Assembly (NCBI GenBank): GCA_039029315.1
Contig: JBCCGK010000038.1
Coordinates: 30,771 to 94,770, forward strand
Length of the DNA stretch: 64,000 nt
Source of the DNA: JBCCCJ01 sp039029315
Lineage (GTDB): Bacteria; Bacteroidota; Bacteroidia; J057
Reading direction: 5' to 3'
The translations under genes and the position numbers were made by a program. Shown one piece after another: positions 43,125 to 51,458 of the stretch (positions are counted from its first letter, which is position 1; each line of letters starts with the position of its first letter). The notes under the pieces were generated by a model. It did not search any database and had not been told where the DNA came from. It worked only from the letters and a program-made list of their open reading frames with translations.

Positions 43125-43997
43125 TTACACTTTTGGGATCAAAATTTCCTGTTCGAGTCCTTTTTGACTGTCATGAAGTAGTCGGATGAGCCGATCTACC
43201 TGTGGATCTTTATCTGAGATGAGTCGTTTGGCCTGAAGATACTGCTTGTCGTAGAGTTCGCGATTTCCAAATTGCCGAATGAGTGAGTCAATCCTTTCTG
43301 GGACAAATAGTTGGCATCGTTCTTCTCCCAACATCTGCCTGAACTCTTCTCGGTATATACAAACTCCAGCAGGGTCCCAATCGCCAAAATGCAGATAGGA
43401 ATTGGGCAAACTTGTCAGCCATTCTCTGAGAAGATCGCCAGCCTGTCTGTATACAAACAGATAGTTAGCTTTCTGAAAATAAGCTTGTTGTAAATGAATC
43501 AGTCGGAAGTTTTCATAATTCTCTATGCCGACGATCACACAATCTGGAGCCGGAATAAATTCCTGGTCTGCTTCGATGAACAGACTCCTGCCAGCAACAG
43601 GGGATATCAGAATAGATTGCTGGTTGAGTGTTGCTGATATGCGCTCCAGACTCTTTACAAAAAGGCCACGAAAGTGATGTCTTCGTTGGAGTTTGCTGTT
43701 TCCCGCAATGCGTACAAAATCAGATTTTTCTGCATGAGGATCTTCCAGGGTAGCTACAAAGGCGTGAAGATCTGAAATCGCGAATTGATTAGCCAGATAA
43801 GAGGAGAAAGAAGCTGGATGTGTGAGGCGGATTGTGCTGCGATTTTTGCCGATTCTGACCAAGGTCAAGACTTGATCGTCCAATAGCTGCTTGAGCAAAG
43901 AGGAGGGATGAAAGACACTTCGAGGAAGGCTCTCTCCTTCCTGAAGCCGGAGGAGGAGTCGGGCTGTGGAAAGAGAAATACTAGGAGGCTTCCGCAT
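43125..43997 (-). CDS. JetD / topoisomerase VI-A-like TOPRIM protein (DUF7281-like)
   Basis: The 290-residue protein looks like the C-terminal half of Wadjet JetD: a winged-helix-like N-terminus (residues 5-60) and a TOPRIM domain. The TOPRIM acidic residues appear as Glu159 in VGIENYENF and Asp206/Asp208 in HFGDWDPAG, the E...DxD pattern that binds Mg2+ in Spo11/topoisomerase VI A and JetD nucleases. No JetA, JetB or JetC gene is present, so it is a solitary homologue. DUF7281 is my best family guess. It sits in the same strand run as the SRPBCC gene (17-base overlap) and the ankyrin gene. Confidence 0.6.
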   Translation of the reverse strand: MRKPPSISLSTARLLLRLQEGESLPRSVFHPSSLLKQLLDDQVLTLVRIGKNRSTIRLTHPASFSSYLANQFAISDLHAFVATLEDPHAEKSDFVRIAGNSKLQRRHHFRGLFVKSLERISATLNQQSILISPVAGRSLFIEADQEFIPAPDCVIVGIENYENFRLIHLQQAYFQKANYLFVYRQAGDLLREWLTSLPNSYLHFGDWDPAGVCIYREEFRQMLGEERCQLFVPERIDSLIRQFGNRELYDKQYLQAKRLISDKDPQVDRLIRLLHDSQKGLEQEILIPKV

Positions 43998-44502
43998 CCA
44001 TCAGACGTTTGAGTTTTTGATAATCATCATGCGACTGTTGGGCCATGCTGGATTTCATCAGGCGGAACATCGATCGCCAAATGGCATTTTTCCCTTTCAC
44101 CTCATGGGTAGCACGGAACTCCGACCCATCAAAGTCTGGAGAAAAATGAATGTCCACATGGATCGTCATATATTCTGTTTCCAATTCAAAGGCAAACTGT
44201 TCTTGCTCTTTGTATGCTGTAAGCTTTTCGATGACGGTAGCCGTTTGTCCCTCATACTCTGTCGTCATTTCATATCGACTGCCAACTTCATTGTCAGATC
44301 CCTCAATCAATTTGATGCTTTTGAAGTTGGAGATCCAATCCTTCATCTTGCTTTCATCAATGAAGACTTCCCATGCCGTTTGTAGTGAGGCTTTGGTCCT
44401 GAAATTGTTTTCGTAAGTGATGGTCGGCGAGAGAAATCCAACCAGAAAAAACAAGGCAGGCAGGACGATCAAAGCAACGATGATAATTTTGAGCACTTTC
44501 AT
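43981..44502 (-). CDS. SRPBCC-family protein with N-terminal membrane anchor
   Basis: This 173-residue protein has one N-terminal hydrophobic helix (IIIVALIVLPALFFLVGFL, residues 6-24) and then a START/SRPBCC hydrophobic-pocket fold, recognised by TAWEVFIDESKMKDWISNFKS and the later EFRATHEVKG strand. Members bind small lipophilic ligands. The ligand here is unknown. It overlaps the start of the TOPRIM-like gene by 17 bases and follows queE by 12 bases, so it probably joins both transcripts. Confidence 0.8.
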   Translation of the reverse strand: MKVLKIIIVALIVLPALFFLVGFLSPTITYENNFRTKASLQTAWEVFIDESKMKDWISNFKSIKLIEGSDNEVGSRYEMTTEYEGQTATVIEKLTAYKEQEQFAFELETEYMTIHVDIHFSPDFDGSEFRATHEVKGKNAIWRSMFRLMKSSMAQQSHDDYQKLKRLMDAEAS

Positions 44503-44514
44503 GAGGCAATCACA

Positions 44515-45165
44515 TTAAGGGATATCGATGAACTTATGCGTTTGCAGGCTTAGTCGCCATGTTGGGTGATGCTTGACATAGTCGACCAGGTGAGGAGTGA
44601 TGCGTGTTGCCCGACTCCATTCTGGCTGTAGGTATTTGACTATGTGATCTGCACATCGGGCAGCATGCTGTTCAGCCCAGATTACATCTTTCTCATGATA
44701 GACCACGATCTTGAGTTCATGGGAAAGCTGATAAAACTCATCCTTAGGCGGAAGAAATTTTTTTGGCGAAAAACAGATCCAATCTATCTCAGCTGTCAAG
44801 GGGTGCACACCAGCAGTCTCCATGTGGATGATCAATCCCGCTTGATGGAGAGATTGGGTGAGCAAGGATAAATCGTAAACAGTTGGTTCGCCTCCCGTGA
44901 TCACAACTCGCTCGGTGCCGGAGGCAAGCGCAAGTTCTGTAATCTCTGAGACAGATAAATATTGATCTTGAGATGGATGCCAGGAGTCTTTGACATCACA
45001 CCAGTGACAGCCAACATCGCATCCAGCCAGTCGAATGAAATATGCTGCTGTTCCTGTCCAGCTTCCTTCTCCTTGTAAAGTCAAAAAATGCTCCATCACA
45101 GGCAGTGGGTTTGCCTGTTGATAATGCAATGATTTTGCAACTTCCTTCTGTTTGACAGTTTTCAT
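44515..45165 (-). CDS. queE: 7-carboxy-7-deazaguanine synthase
   Basis: QueE is a radical-SAM enzyme that makes 7-carboxy-7-deazaguanine in the queuosine pathway. The iron-sulfur cluster motif is CDVGCHWC (C-x3-C-x2-C), followed by the SAM-binding ITGGEPTVYD. The substrate loop LQGEGSWTG precedes them. At 216 residues from the ATG at 45165 the length is normal; an upstream start at 45186 would add seven residues. It is 32 bases downstream of folD on the same strand. queA is also in this window. Confidence 0.93.
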   Translation of the reverse strand: MKTVKQKEVAKSLHYQQANPLPVMEHFLTLQGEGSWTGTAAYFIRLAGCDVGCHWCDVKDSWHPSQDQYLSVSEITELALASGTERVVITGGEPTVYDLSLLTQSLHQAGLIIHMETAGVHPLTAEIDWICFSPKKFLPPKDEFYQLSHELKIVVYHEKDVIWAEQHAARCADHIVKYLQPEWSRATRITPHLVDYVKHHPTWRLSLQTHKFIDIP

Positions 45166-45197
45166 AATGGCTTGCAAAGATAGCAATCCAATCGCAA

Positions 45198-46097
45198 TTA
45201 CACGATATTGTGGTTCTTTTTGAAGGCGACAACTGTGTTTTGAAGCAACATGGCTACCGTCATCGGTCCTACACCACCAGGAACAGGCGTGATATAGCTG
45301 GCTTTTTCGGCAACAGACTCGAAATCCACATCTCCCTTCAGCCGGAAGCCTGACTTGGTGCCTGATGCTCGAACTCTTGTGATGCCGACATCAATTACAA
45401 CAGCTCCTTCCTTGACCATGTCTGCGGTGATCAGATCTGGTTTGCCGACAGCAACGATCAAAATATCCGCCTGAGGTGTGATTCGTTTTAGTTCTTCGGC
45501 AGGGGTATGTTTATGACACAAAGTCACCGTAGCCTCTCCTGGCTTTCCTCCTCTGGACATCATGATAGAAGTAGGTCTGCCAACGATCCTACTTCTGCCT
45601 ACCATGACACAATGCTTCCCTTTAGTCGGGATGTCGTAGCGATCGAGTAGTTCCAGAATACCAGAAGGAGTCGCAGGCATCAGACAAGGAAAATTCAGCG
45701 TCATCAAACCAACATTGACTGGATGAAAGCCATCGACATCTTTGAGCGGATTGATCGATTGGGTGACATTCTCTGGACTGGTGATATGATCAGGGAGTGG
45801 CATCTGCACAATGATCCCATCTACATCGGGATCATCATTAAAATCCTGAATTTTTTGCAGCAATACCTCTTCTGTCACATTGTTTGGTAAGCGTTTGAAT
45901 GTTGAGCTAAAGCCTACATACTCACAGGCACGCATCTTGTGCCTGACATAGGTACGTGAAGCCGGATCATCCCCAACTAGTATAGCTACGAGATGTGGAG
46001 GACGATTCCCCGCATGAGTCAATCGTTCTACTTCATCCCGAATTTCTTTTTTAATGGTCTGGGAAAGGGATTTCCCATCAAGTAATTTAGCCTTCAA
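45198..46097 (-). CDS. folD: Methylenetetrahydrofolate dehydrogenase / cyclohydrolase
   Basis: FolD interconverts 5,10-methylene-, 5,10-methenyl- and 10-formyl-tetrahydrofolate in the cytoplasm. At 299 residues it is full length. The catalytic Lys region (YVRHKMRACEYVGF), QMPLPDHI, and the NADP-binding GRSRIVGRPTSIMM are all present, and it ends with TPVPGGVGPMTVAMLLQN. The start at 46097 is divergent from the NUDIX gene. It is followed by queE on the same strand. Confidence 0.96.
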   Translation of the reverse strand: MKAKLLDGKSLSQTIKKEIRDEVERLTHAGNRPPHLVAILVGDDPASRTYVRHKMRACEYVGFSSTFKRLPNNVTEEVLLQKIQDFNDDPDVDGIIVQMPLPDHITSPENVTQSINPLKDVDGFHPVNVGLMTLNFPCLMPATPSGILELLDRYDIPTKGKHCVMVGRSRIVGRPTSIMMSRGGKPGEATVTLCHKHTPAEELKRITPQADILIVAVGKPDLITADMVKEGAVVIDVGITRVRASGTKSGFRLKGDVDFESVAEKASYITPVPGGVGPMTVAMLLQNTVVAFKKNHNIV

Positions 46098-46145
46098 ATG
46101 AATTTTTTATTTTGATTTTTGACAAAGCCAAAGGTACGCATAATT

Positions 46146-46658
46146 ATGAATTACCTCCCCAATTCCCACTGTTCCTTTTGCGGGAATCCTTTTCCATATC
46201 TTGAGGAAGCTTTTCCCAGAAAGTGTGCGAATTGTCAGCATACAAGTTATATGAACCCCAAACCCGTGGTCGTAGTATTGTTGCCAATAAAAGGGAAGGG
46301 CATTCTTCTGGTGCGTCGAGCGACATCTGATGGGTATGGGAAGTTGGCCCTTCCTGGAGGGTATTTGGATTGGGGAGAGCGCTGGCAAGAAGGCGCGGCA
46401 AGAGAACTACGAGAAGAGACAGGAATAGAGCTTGCAGCGGATGATATTCGATTTTTTAGTCTGGCTAATACAGATGATGGGAGTCATATTTTGATTTTTT
46501 GTACTGGGCCAGAGACTTCGGAAGAAGACGTCCCGGAAGCTGCTGTAGATCACGAAGTTTCAGAATATGTGATTAGCCCCAAAGCGATTCCGCTGGCATT
46601 TCCTACACATACAGAAGCATTGAGGCAGATATTTGAGGATTCTTCCTTCTTTGCGTGA
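46146..46658 (+). CDS. NUDIX hydrolase with zinc ribbon
   Basis: This 170-residue protein has an N-terminal zinc ribbon (CSFCGNPF, then CANCQH) and a NUDIX domain. The NUDIX box is complete: GWGERWQEGAAREL, then REETGIEL (G-x5-E-x7-R-E-x2-E-E-x-G pattern). The ribbon plus NUDIX order is that of NADH pyrophosphatase-like and related nucleotide hydrolases. I use the ATG at 46146; a TTG at 46119 would add nine residues. It hydrolyses an X-linked nucleoside diphosphate that cannot be named from sequence. Confidence 0.88.
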   Translation: MNYLPNSHCSFCGNPFPYLEEAFPRKCANCQHTSYMNPKPVVVVLLPIKGKGILLVRRATSDGYGKLALPGGYLDWGERWQEGAARELREETGIELAADDIRFFSLANTDDGSHILIFCTGPETSEEDVPEAAVDHEVSEYVISPKAIPLAFPTHTEALRQIFEDSSFFA

Positions 46659-46730
46659 ACCAACTTTCACAAAAAATACGTATCCTTATGGTATACAACC
46701 AACATACATCACACCTCAATCTTAAAGCCA

Positions 46731-47231
46731 ATGAGAATTTTTGCTAGTCCTATGTTTATGATCTTCTTCTTGTTGCTGTTGACCGTTGGCGGATATCTCC
46801 TGTGGTATCTACGCCAGATCAATCAGGTGAGACGTAAAACCATCAGCCTCATCAAAGAGTTGGAAGAAAAATATGCACAGGTCATTCGACAACGCTTCAC
46901 CCTCGCTGTGTTGGAAGATCAGGATATGGACACGGTAAAGGACACGATAGAGGAAGAAATGCTGACCATTATCAAGCCAAATATCGAAGCAATCATCTCC
47001 CATGTAAATGCCATTGAAGTGAAGGATGTCGCATTGACATACAAGGCATCGACTTTTTTTGGCCTACCCAGGATCGTGGAGGAGCTACTCATGGAAAGAA
47101 AAATGCAACCCAACATCAAATTGGGATCTGCACATGAGGAAAAATTGTATGCCTCTCTCCGAAGTGGGATGAAGGCAGATATCGCCCAAAGAATCTTGAA
47201 CTGGAAGACGGGACAGACCAGCCCAGCATAA
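46731..47231 (+). CDS. Small membrane-anchored hypothetical protein
   Basis: This 166-residue protein has one N-terminal membrane helix (residues 7-26) and then a largely helical, charged cytoplasmic or periplasmic domain with heptad-like Ile/Leu spacing (RKTISLIKELEEKYAQVIRQ). No family is recognised. It is followed by a strong terminator and looks monocistronic. Confidence 0.7.
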   Translation: MRIFASPMFMIFFLLLLTVGGYLLWYLRQINQVRRKTISLIKELEEKYAQVIRQRFTLAVLEDQDMDTVKDTIEEEMLTIIKPNIEAIISHVNAIEVKDVALTYKASTFFGLPRIVEELLMERKMQPNIKLGSAHEEKLYASLRSGMKADIAQRILNWKTGQTSPA

Positions 47232-47256
47232 AAATATAAAGTCTTGAAAAAAATCG

Positions 47257-47282
47257 GAGGCTGTTCTGGAAAGAACAGCCTC
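47257..47282. terminator. Strong rho-independent terminator
   Basis: An 11-bp perfect stem (GAGGCTGTTCT with AGAACAGCCTC) and a GGAA tetraloop are followed by TTTTGG and preceded by a run of A. It ends the plus-strand gene and could also stop minus-strand transcription from the sirtuin gene. Confidence 0.85.
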
Positions 47283-47484
47283 TTTTGGTCTCGGGGACTA
47301 ATTTCCTCTGCTAGTGAAATAGTATCTGAATAAGATAAGAAATAAACAGATAACTATCAAAAGCAGGGTATATTTTTGGTAGTGTATGTTTGGGAAAATG
47401 GGATAAGCTTTCTCTTTTGATATAATGTAAAGAAACAGATATTCTCGCTTTCCGCAAATTTTAAACGATAGGAATCCTTACAAA
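47283..47484. other. AT-rich gap between converging genes
   Basis: Beyond the terminator hairpin I see no gene, repeat or clear regulatory site here. Confidence 0.4.
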
Positions 47485-48183
47485 TTATATTTCTTGATTT
47501 TTTGCGTCTATAAGATGCTGTACAAGCTTGGGGACACCTGTAGAGCCTATTTCTTCATAAAATATTACAGGATTCTCTGAAGAAAATTGTGGTCTGTATG
47601 GATCAACAACATAAATGGGACATTCCTGCCTAGCAAAATCCATCAAAGTATTGGCAGGATAGACAACCAAAGATGTTCCAACAATGATGACAATATCTGC
47701 AGTTGCCATTACCTGAGCAGCTTCGACAATCATGGGTACGGCTTCCCCAAACCAAACAATATGCGGGCGAAGCTGTTGCCCATCAGGTGCTTTGTCTCCC
47801 AAGTGAATGTCTTGATCCCATTCTATGACACACTGCTCATCAGCAACACTTCTAGCTAGTTTCAACTCTCCGTGGAGATGAAGAACCTGGCTCGACCCTG
47901 CTCTTTCATGAAGATCATCAACATTCTGCGTAATGATGACTACATCATAATGTTCTTCCAATTCTTTCAAGGCTAGATGTCCAGGATTGGGGTGTGCCTG
48001 ATTCGCTTGTGCCCTTCTTTCATTGTAAAAATTCAAGACGAGTTCTGGATCTCTGGCAAATCCCTCCGGAGATGCTACCTCTTGCACATCATGACCTTCC
48101 CACAAACCATTAGAACCCCTAAAAGTCCCAAGACCACTTTCTGCGCTTATTCCAGCACCAGTAAGGACGACAACACGCTTCAT
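47485..48183 (-). CDS. cobB: NAD-dependent deacylase, class III sirtuin
   Basis: This 232-residue Sir2-family enzyme removes acyl groups from lysine using NAD+. The NAD loop GAGISAESG is at 10-18, followed by the catalytic His104 in LHLHGEL. Tyr53 and Arg56 (NFYNERR) are the pair that marks SIRT5/CobB-like desuccinylases. The zinc-binding CxxC pairs of most sirtuins are missing (only one Cys in that region), as in several bacterial class III members. Name cobB is by family; substrate preference is inferred from Tyr53/Arg56. Confidence 0.9.
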   Translation of the reverse strand: MKRVVVLTGAGISAESGLGTFRGSNGLWEGHDVQEVASPEGFARDPELVLNFYNERRAQANQAHPNPGHLALKELEEHYDVVIITQNVDDLHERAGSSQVLHLHGELKLARSVADEQCVIEWDQDIHLGDKAPDGQQLRPHIVWFGEAVPMIVEAAQVMATADIVIIVGTSLVVYPANTLMDFARQECPIYVVDPYRPQFSSENPVIFYEEIGSTGVPKLVQHLIDAKNQEI

Positions 48184-48373
48184 ATCGATTCTTCTGAAGG
48201 ATGAAAGGCAATTTGATTATCCAAAACTAGGGCAGGATGAGAGAGGAGAAAAGGAAAATATAGAAAAAAGAATATTTTCCCTTTTTCTTCTGGGAAAGAG
48301 TGCCGTAATTTGAGTGAGGAATCACAAATTCCTCCCTTCATGTTTAACCTTCCTAAAAAATTTCATTGAAGTT

Positions 48374-48676
48374 ATGGCATTAGAAGAAATAATTGCAAAA
48401 GTAAGCGAATTGGCCAGTGCAGCCGATGCTTTAGGATCTACCATCAAGTTTGAATTCAATGATGATGCAGGAACTGTCTATCTGGATGGAAGTGGCGAGA
48501 GTAATACGGTCAGCCTTGAGGACAAAGAAGCAGACTGCACAGTCGGTGTCGATATTGAGGATTTCAAAAATATGCTCTCAGGAGAACTCAATCCTATGGG
48601 AGCCTTCATGGGTGGAAAACTCAATATTCAAGGCGACATGGGAGTCGCCATGAAATTGGGAACACTCTTCGATTAG
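48374..48676 (+). CDS. SCP2 sterol-binding domain protein
   Basis: This 100-residue protein is a single SCP2 domain, a lipid-carrier fold. The landmarks are IKFEFNDDAGTVYLDG, SNTVSLEDKEADCTVGV and the C-terminal GKLNIQGDMGVAMKLG, which is strongly conserved in the family. The ATG at 48374 is used; a GTG at 48314 would add 20 residues with no family support. The ligand is probably a fatty acyl or sterol-like lipid. Confidence 0.9.
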   Translation: MALEEIIAKVSELASAADALGSTIKFEFNDDAGTVYLDGSGESNTVSLEDKEADCTVGVDIEDFKNMLSGELNPMGAFMGGKLNIQGDMGVAMKLGTLFD

Positions 48677-48847
48677 GATAGCGGATCAATCCTTTCTTCC
48701 CCTTTCTTTTAAATTCCCACACACAGGCTCGTTCCTATGAATGGGGATTTCCCGCAAGCCCTTCAATCAATAAGAGGGCGGATGGGTAGAAAGGGAGTAA
48801 AAAGAATTTGAATAAAATTGATGTTCAAGCGTGCTAGCGCGCAATCT

Positions 48848-48903
48848 GTACAGAGTTCTGATTGATCATGATGAGGGGGGGTATGCAAATCAGAACTCTG
48901 TAC
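48848..48903. terminator. Long hairpin between converging genes
   Basis: A 16-bp perfect stem (GTACAGAGTTCTGATT with AATCAGAACTCTGTAC) encloses a 24-base loop. It lies between the SCP2 gene and the 3' end of the T9SS cargo gene, so it likely terminates both. The T-run is weak. Confidence 0.6.
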
Positions 48904-48915
48904 CTATTCTCTCCC

Positions 48916-51297
48916 TTACCTGATCAACACAATACTCCCTGTTCGGGTCAGCATCTTTCCATCTGGTGATTCGAATCTCAGATGATACACATATACACCT
49001 TCCGGGGCAGTCCCTCCCGAGATGCTTCCATCCCAGGCCTGTTCCAAAGAATTGGTTTCATATACTTTTCTTCCCCACCGACTATAGATCTGCAAAGAGA
49101 TCTGTGGCAGAAAGGCCCCCTTGATAGTAAAGCGATCGTTGCGACCATCTCCATTTGGACTGAAGGCCGTTGGGACATAGACCAACGGATCAAAATCAAT
49201 ACAGATCTCTGGCGACCAGGCATCTTCTCCACACTCTCCTTCAGGGGGAATTGCTCGAATTCGATAACAATAGACAGCTTGAGAGTTTCTGACTTCATTG
49301 TCTCGATAGGAAGTGCGATCTTCAGGCAGGGAGGATAGAACAATAGTACTGGAATCAGGCAAATACGACCAGATTTCATATGCACCAACTTGAGAAGACC
49401 ATCCCGTATATGGCGTCCAATCAAGAGAAACCGAAAAATCTTCACTGGAGATTTGTCCATAAATGCTACATCCCTCACTTGAAATAACTTCCGTTCCACA
49501 CTCATCGATGACGCCTAATTGATAACAAACTGGTCCATCTTCAATCGGAGCACTCCCATCCTGATACTGGAGAATCGCTTGATCCTGGATTTCGACCAAC
49601 AGTTGGAACTCAGAATCGTTGGCCCCCCGTCGATACAGCTTATAAGAAGCAAATCCAACATTCAGGTTAGGCGACCATTCGAGCGTTATGCCTTGGGTAC
49701 CAGGATCTGCGCTGATTCGACAAAACTTGGACAGGTTTTCTTTTTCTGAACATTCAATATTGCTGGGTTCTCCCAAAGTTGGGCCAAAACAATTCTTCTG
49801 GATTTGTAATTGATAGCAATAAGTGTTGCCTGAATTCTTATTGACATCAGTATCGATATATGAGGTGATATTAGGATCAGAGATGGTGGTAATATCTTCC
49901 CAGCCAGAACCGTCATTCCTGAAGAGAATGAAAGAATGAAAGTCTCTATCTTCTCCAAATCCCAGGGTATCCCATGAAATAAGCCCATGACCATCTGGTG
50001 TGAAACTGAAGCATTTCAGATTTGGCGTGAGGAGAGGGCCATCCAACACCCGAACATACAGGGTGTCATAGACGATGTTGGGACTAGGACAATTGTTTTC
50101 ATCCTCTACACGCACAATGATCCGATTGTCCGCAAGGCCACCTAACTCACAAGAGGGGGCCCAACAAATAGAAAGATCCTGTGGAGATATGCCAGAACCG
50201 GCAAAGTATTCCGCTCCATGATTCCCATCAAACAAAGCACCCGACACACTAATACTGAGATTATCAGGATCAATTCCTTGCCCATTGATGTCTTCGATTA
50301 TGAAGTCAAAACACGAGCCGCGACTCTTGACGAAGGTAAGGGTGTCTTCTGAAATTTCTCCAGCCACAGGTCGGATGATAGATGGAGGAAAGTTGATTGG
50401 GCAAGGGATAATATTGATCTGAATATCCCGTCGAACTTCAGTTATCCGAACCCCATCTCTGTATTCAGTAACTGATATCCCGAAGACATACTGTCCAATT
50501 TGTCTGGGTCGAACACTCAATTCGCCTGTCTCGCGACCAATGGTCAAGGCTGGAGATCCATCCAGAATATTGCTTCCACCATATCCTGGTGCCCAGGTAA
50601 TAGGCTCATAAGGCGGGGCTGCCGGATCTGGAAAAGGCGTCTCGGGAGAACCTGCAGTATATGGGGTAACGAGACGGTAGACTAGGGAATCTCCATCTTT
50701 GTCAAACGCATGATGATCATAATTGAACTGATCATTGCTACAGATATATGTGGGAAAGTTGTTAGCGAATGAAGCGGAAGAGTTACACAGCTTTGTGTCA
50801 GGAATATAGGCGGATAAAACCATGCCTTGCTGACCTGGATTGATGATGTTCACAATATTCTCATTGCGGCAACATCTTCCCCATTCCAGGTAGTAGCCAT
50901 TAGGGTTGTCTGGCAGGCGGACGATTTGGGTGTAGGATGTCCTTGTATAGCAGAGATTTGTGGGAGCGGGAATACAAGGGTCATTAGAACTAAGGTCAAG
51001 AATGACAGAATCTACTAATTGAATGACAATTTCTCGAAGGAACCGTTTGTCTCCTCCATCAAATAGGCCAATCTTCACCGAGTCATCAAAGGGAGTATTG
51101 GACGGAGCACCTTGCACAGGAACACAATCCCGATACACATTCAGAGAAATCCGATATTCATTTTGGCCATTTGATTGGCCTAAACAGACATAGGTAAAAT
51201 CTCCCCCAACCAAATGCCGTCCGAAGGAAGGGGCACACAGTAGAAAAAGAAAGAACACACCCAGTAGTTTTCTGAGTGTAATTGCATAAAGTCTCAT
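48916..51297 (-). CDS. Large T9SS type B cargo protein (gliding-motility-type C-terminus)
   Basis: This 793-residue secreted protein has a signal peptide (LRKLLGVFFLFLLCAPS) and many beta-sandwich (fibronectin/immunoglobulin-like) segments with repeated FxLYRRG or FILFRND elements. It ends in the T9SS type B domain: YVPTAFSPNGDGRNDRF, then a WGRKVYET strand and VYVYHLRF. These tails send proteins through the type IX system. The start is the ATG at 51297; an open frame continues 105 codons upstream with no signal. No enzymatic domain is recognised, so adhesion or a structural role is likely. Confidence 0.88.
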   Translation of the reverse strand: MRLYAITLRKLLGVFFLFLLCAPSFGRHLVGGDFTYVCLGQSNGQNEYRISLNVYRDCVPVQGAPSNTPFDDSVKIGLFDGGDKRFLREIVIQLVDSVILDLSSNDPCIPAPTNLCYTRTSYTQIVRLPDNPNGYYLEWGRCCRNENIVNIINPGQQGMVLSAYIPDTKLCNSSASFANNFPTYICSNDQFNYDHHAFDKDGDSLVYRLVTPYTAGSPETPFPDPAAPPYEPITWAPGYGGSNILDGSPALTIGRETGELSVRPRQIGQYVFGISVTEYRDGVRITEVRRDIQINIIPCPINFPPSIIRPVAGEISEDTLTFVKSRGSCFDFIIEDINGQGIDPDNLSISVSGALFDGNHGAEYFAGSGISPQDLSICWAPSCELGGLADNRIIVRVEDENNCPSPNIVYDTLYVRVLDGPLLTPNLKCFSFTPDGHGLISWDTLGFGEDRDFHSFILFRNDGSGWEDITTISDPNITSYIDTDVNKNSGNTYCYQLQIQKNCFGPTLGEPSNIECSEKENLSKFCRISADPGTQGITLEWSPNLNVGFASYKLYRRGANDSEFQLLVEIQDQAILQYQDGSAPIEDGPVCYQLGVIDECGTEVISSEGCSIYGQISSEDFSVSLDWTPYTGWSSQVGAYEIWSYLPDSSTIVLSSLPEDRTSYRDNEVRNSQAVYCYRIRAIPPEGECGEDAWSPEICIDFDPLVYVPTAFSPNGDGRNDRFTIKGAFLPQISLQIYSRWGRKVYETNSLEQAWDGSISGGTAPEGVYVYHLRFESPDGKMLTRTGSIVLIR

Positions 51298-51458
51298 GTT
51301 AGCAACTTTTTTGAATTCTTTGCACTTTTTTACAAGTGATTCATAATTTAGATTGCAAATATGTTGGGATGTACAGACAATAATTTTGAGTGTACATTCC
51401 TTTAGTGGAAGTGTATGCTTCTCTAAGATACGTGTTTTTTGCCGGAAAGAATGAAAAC

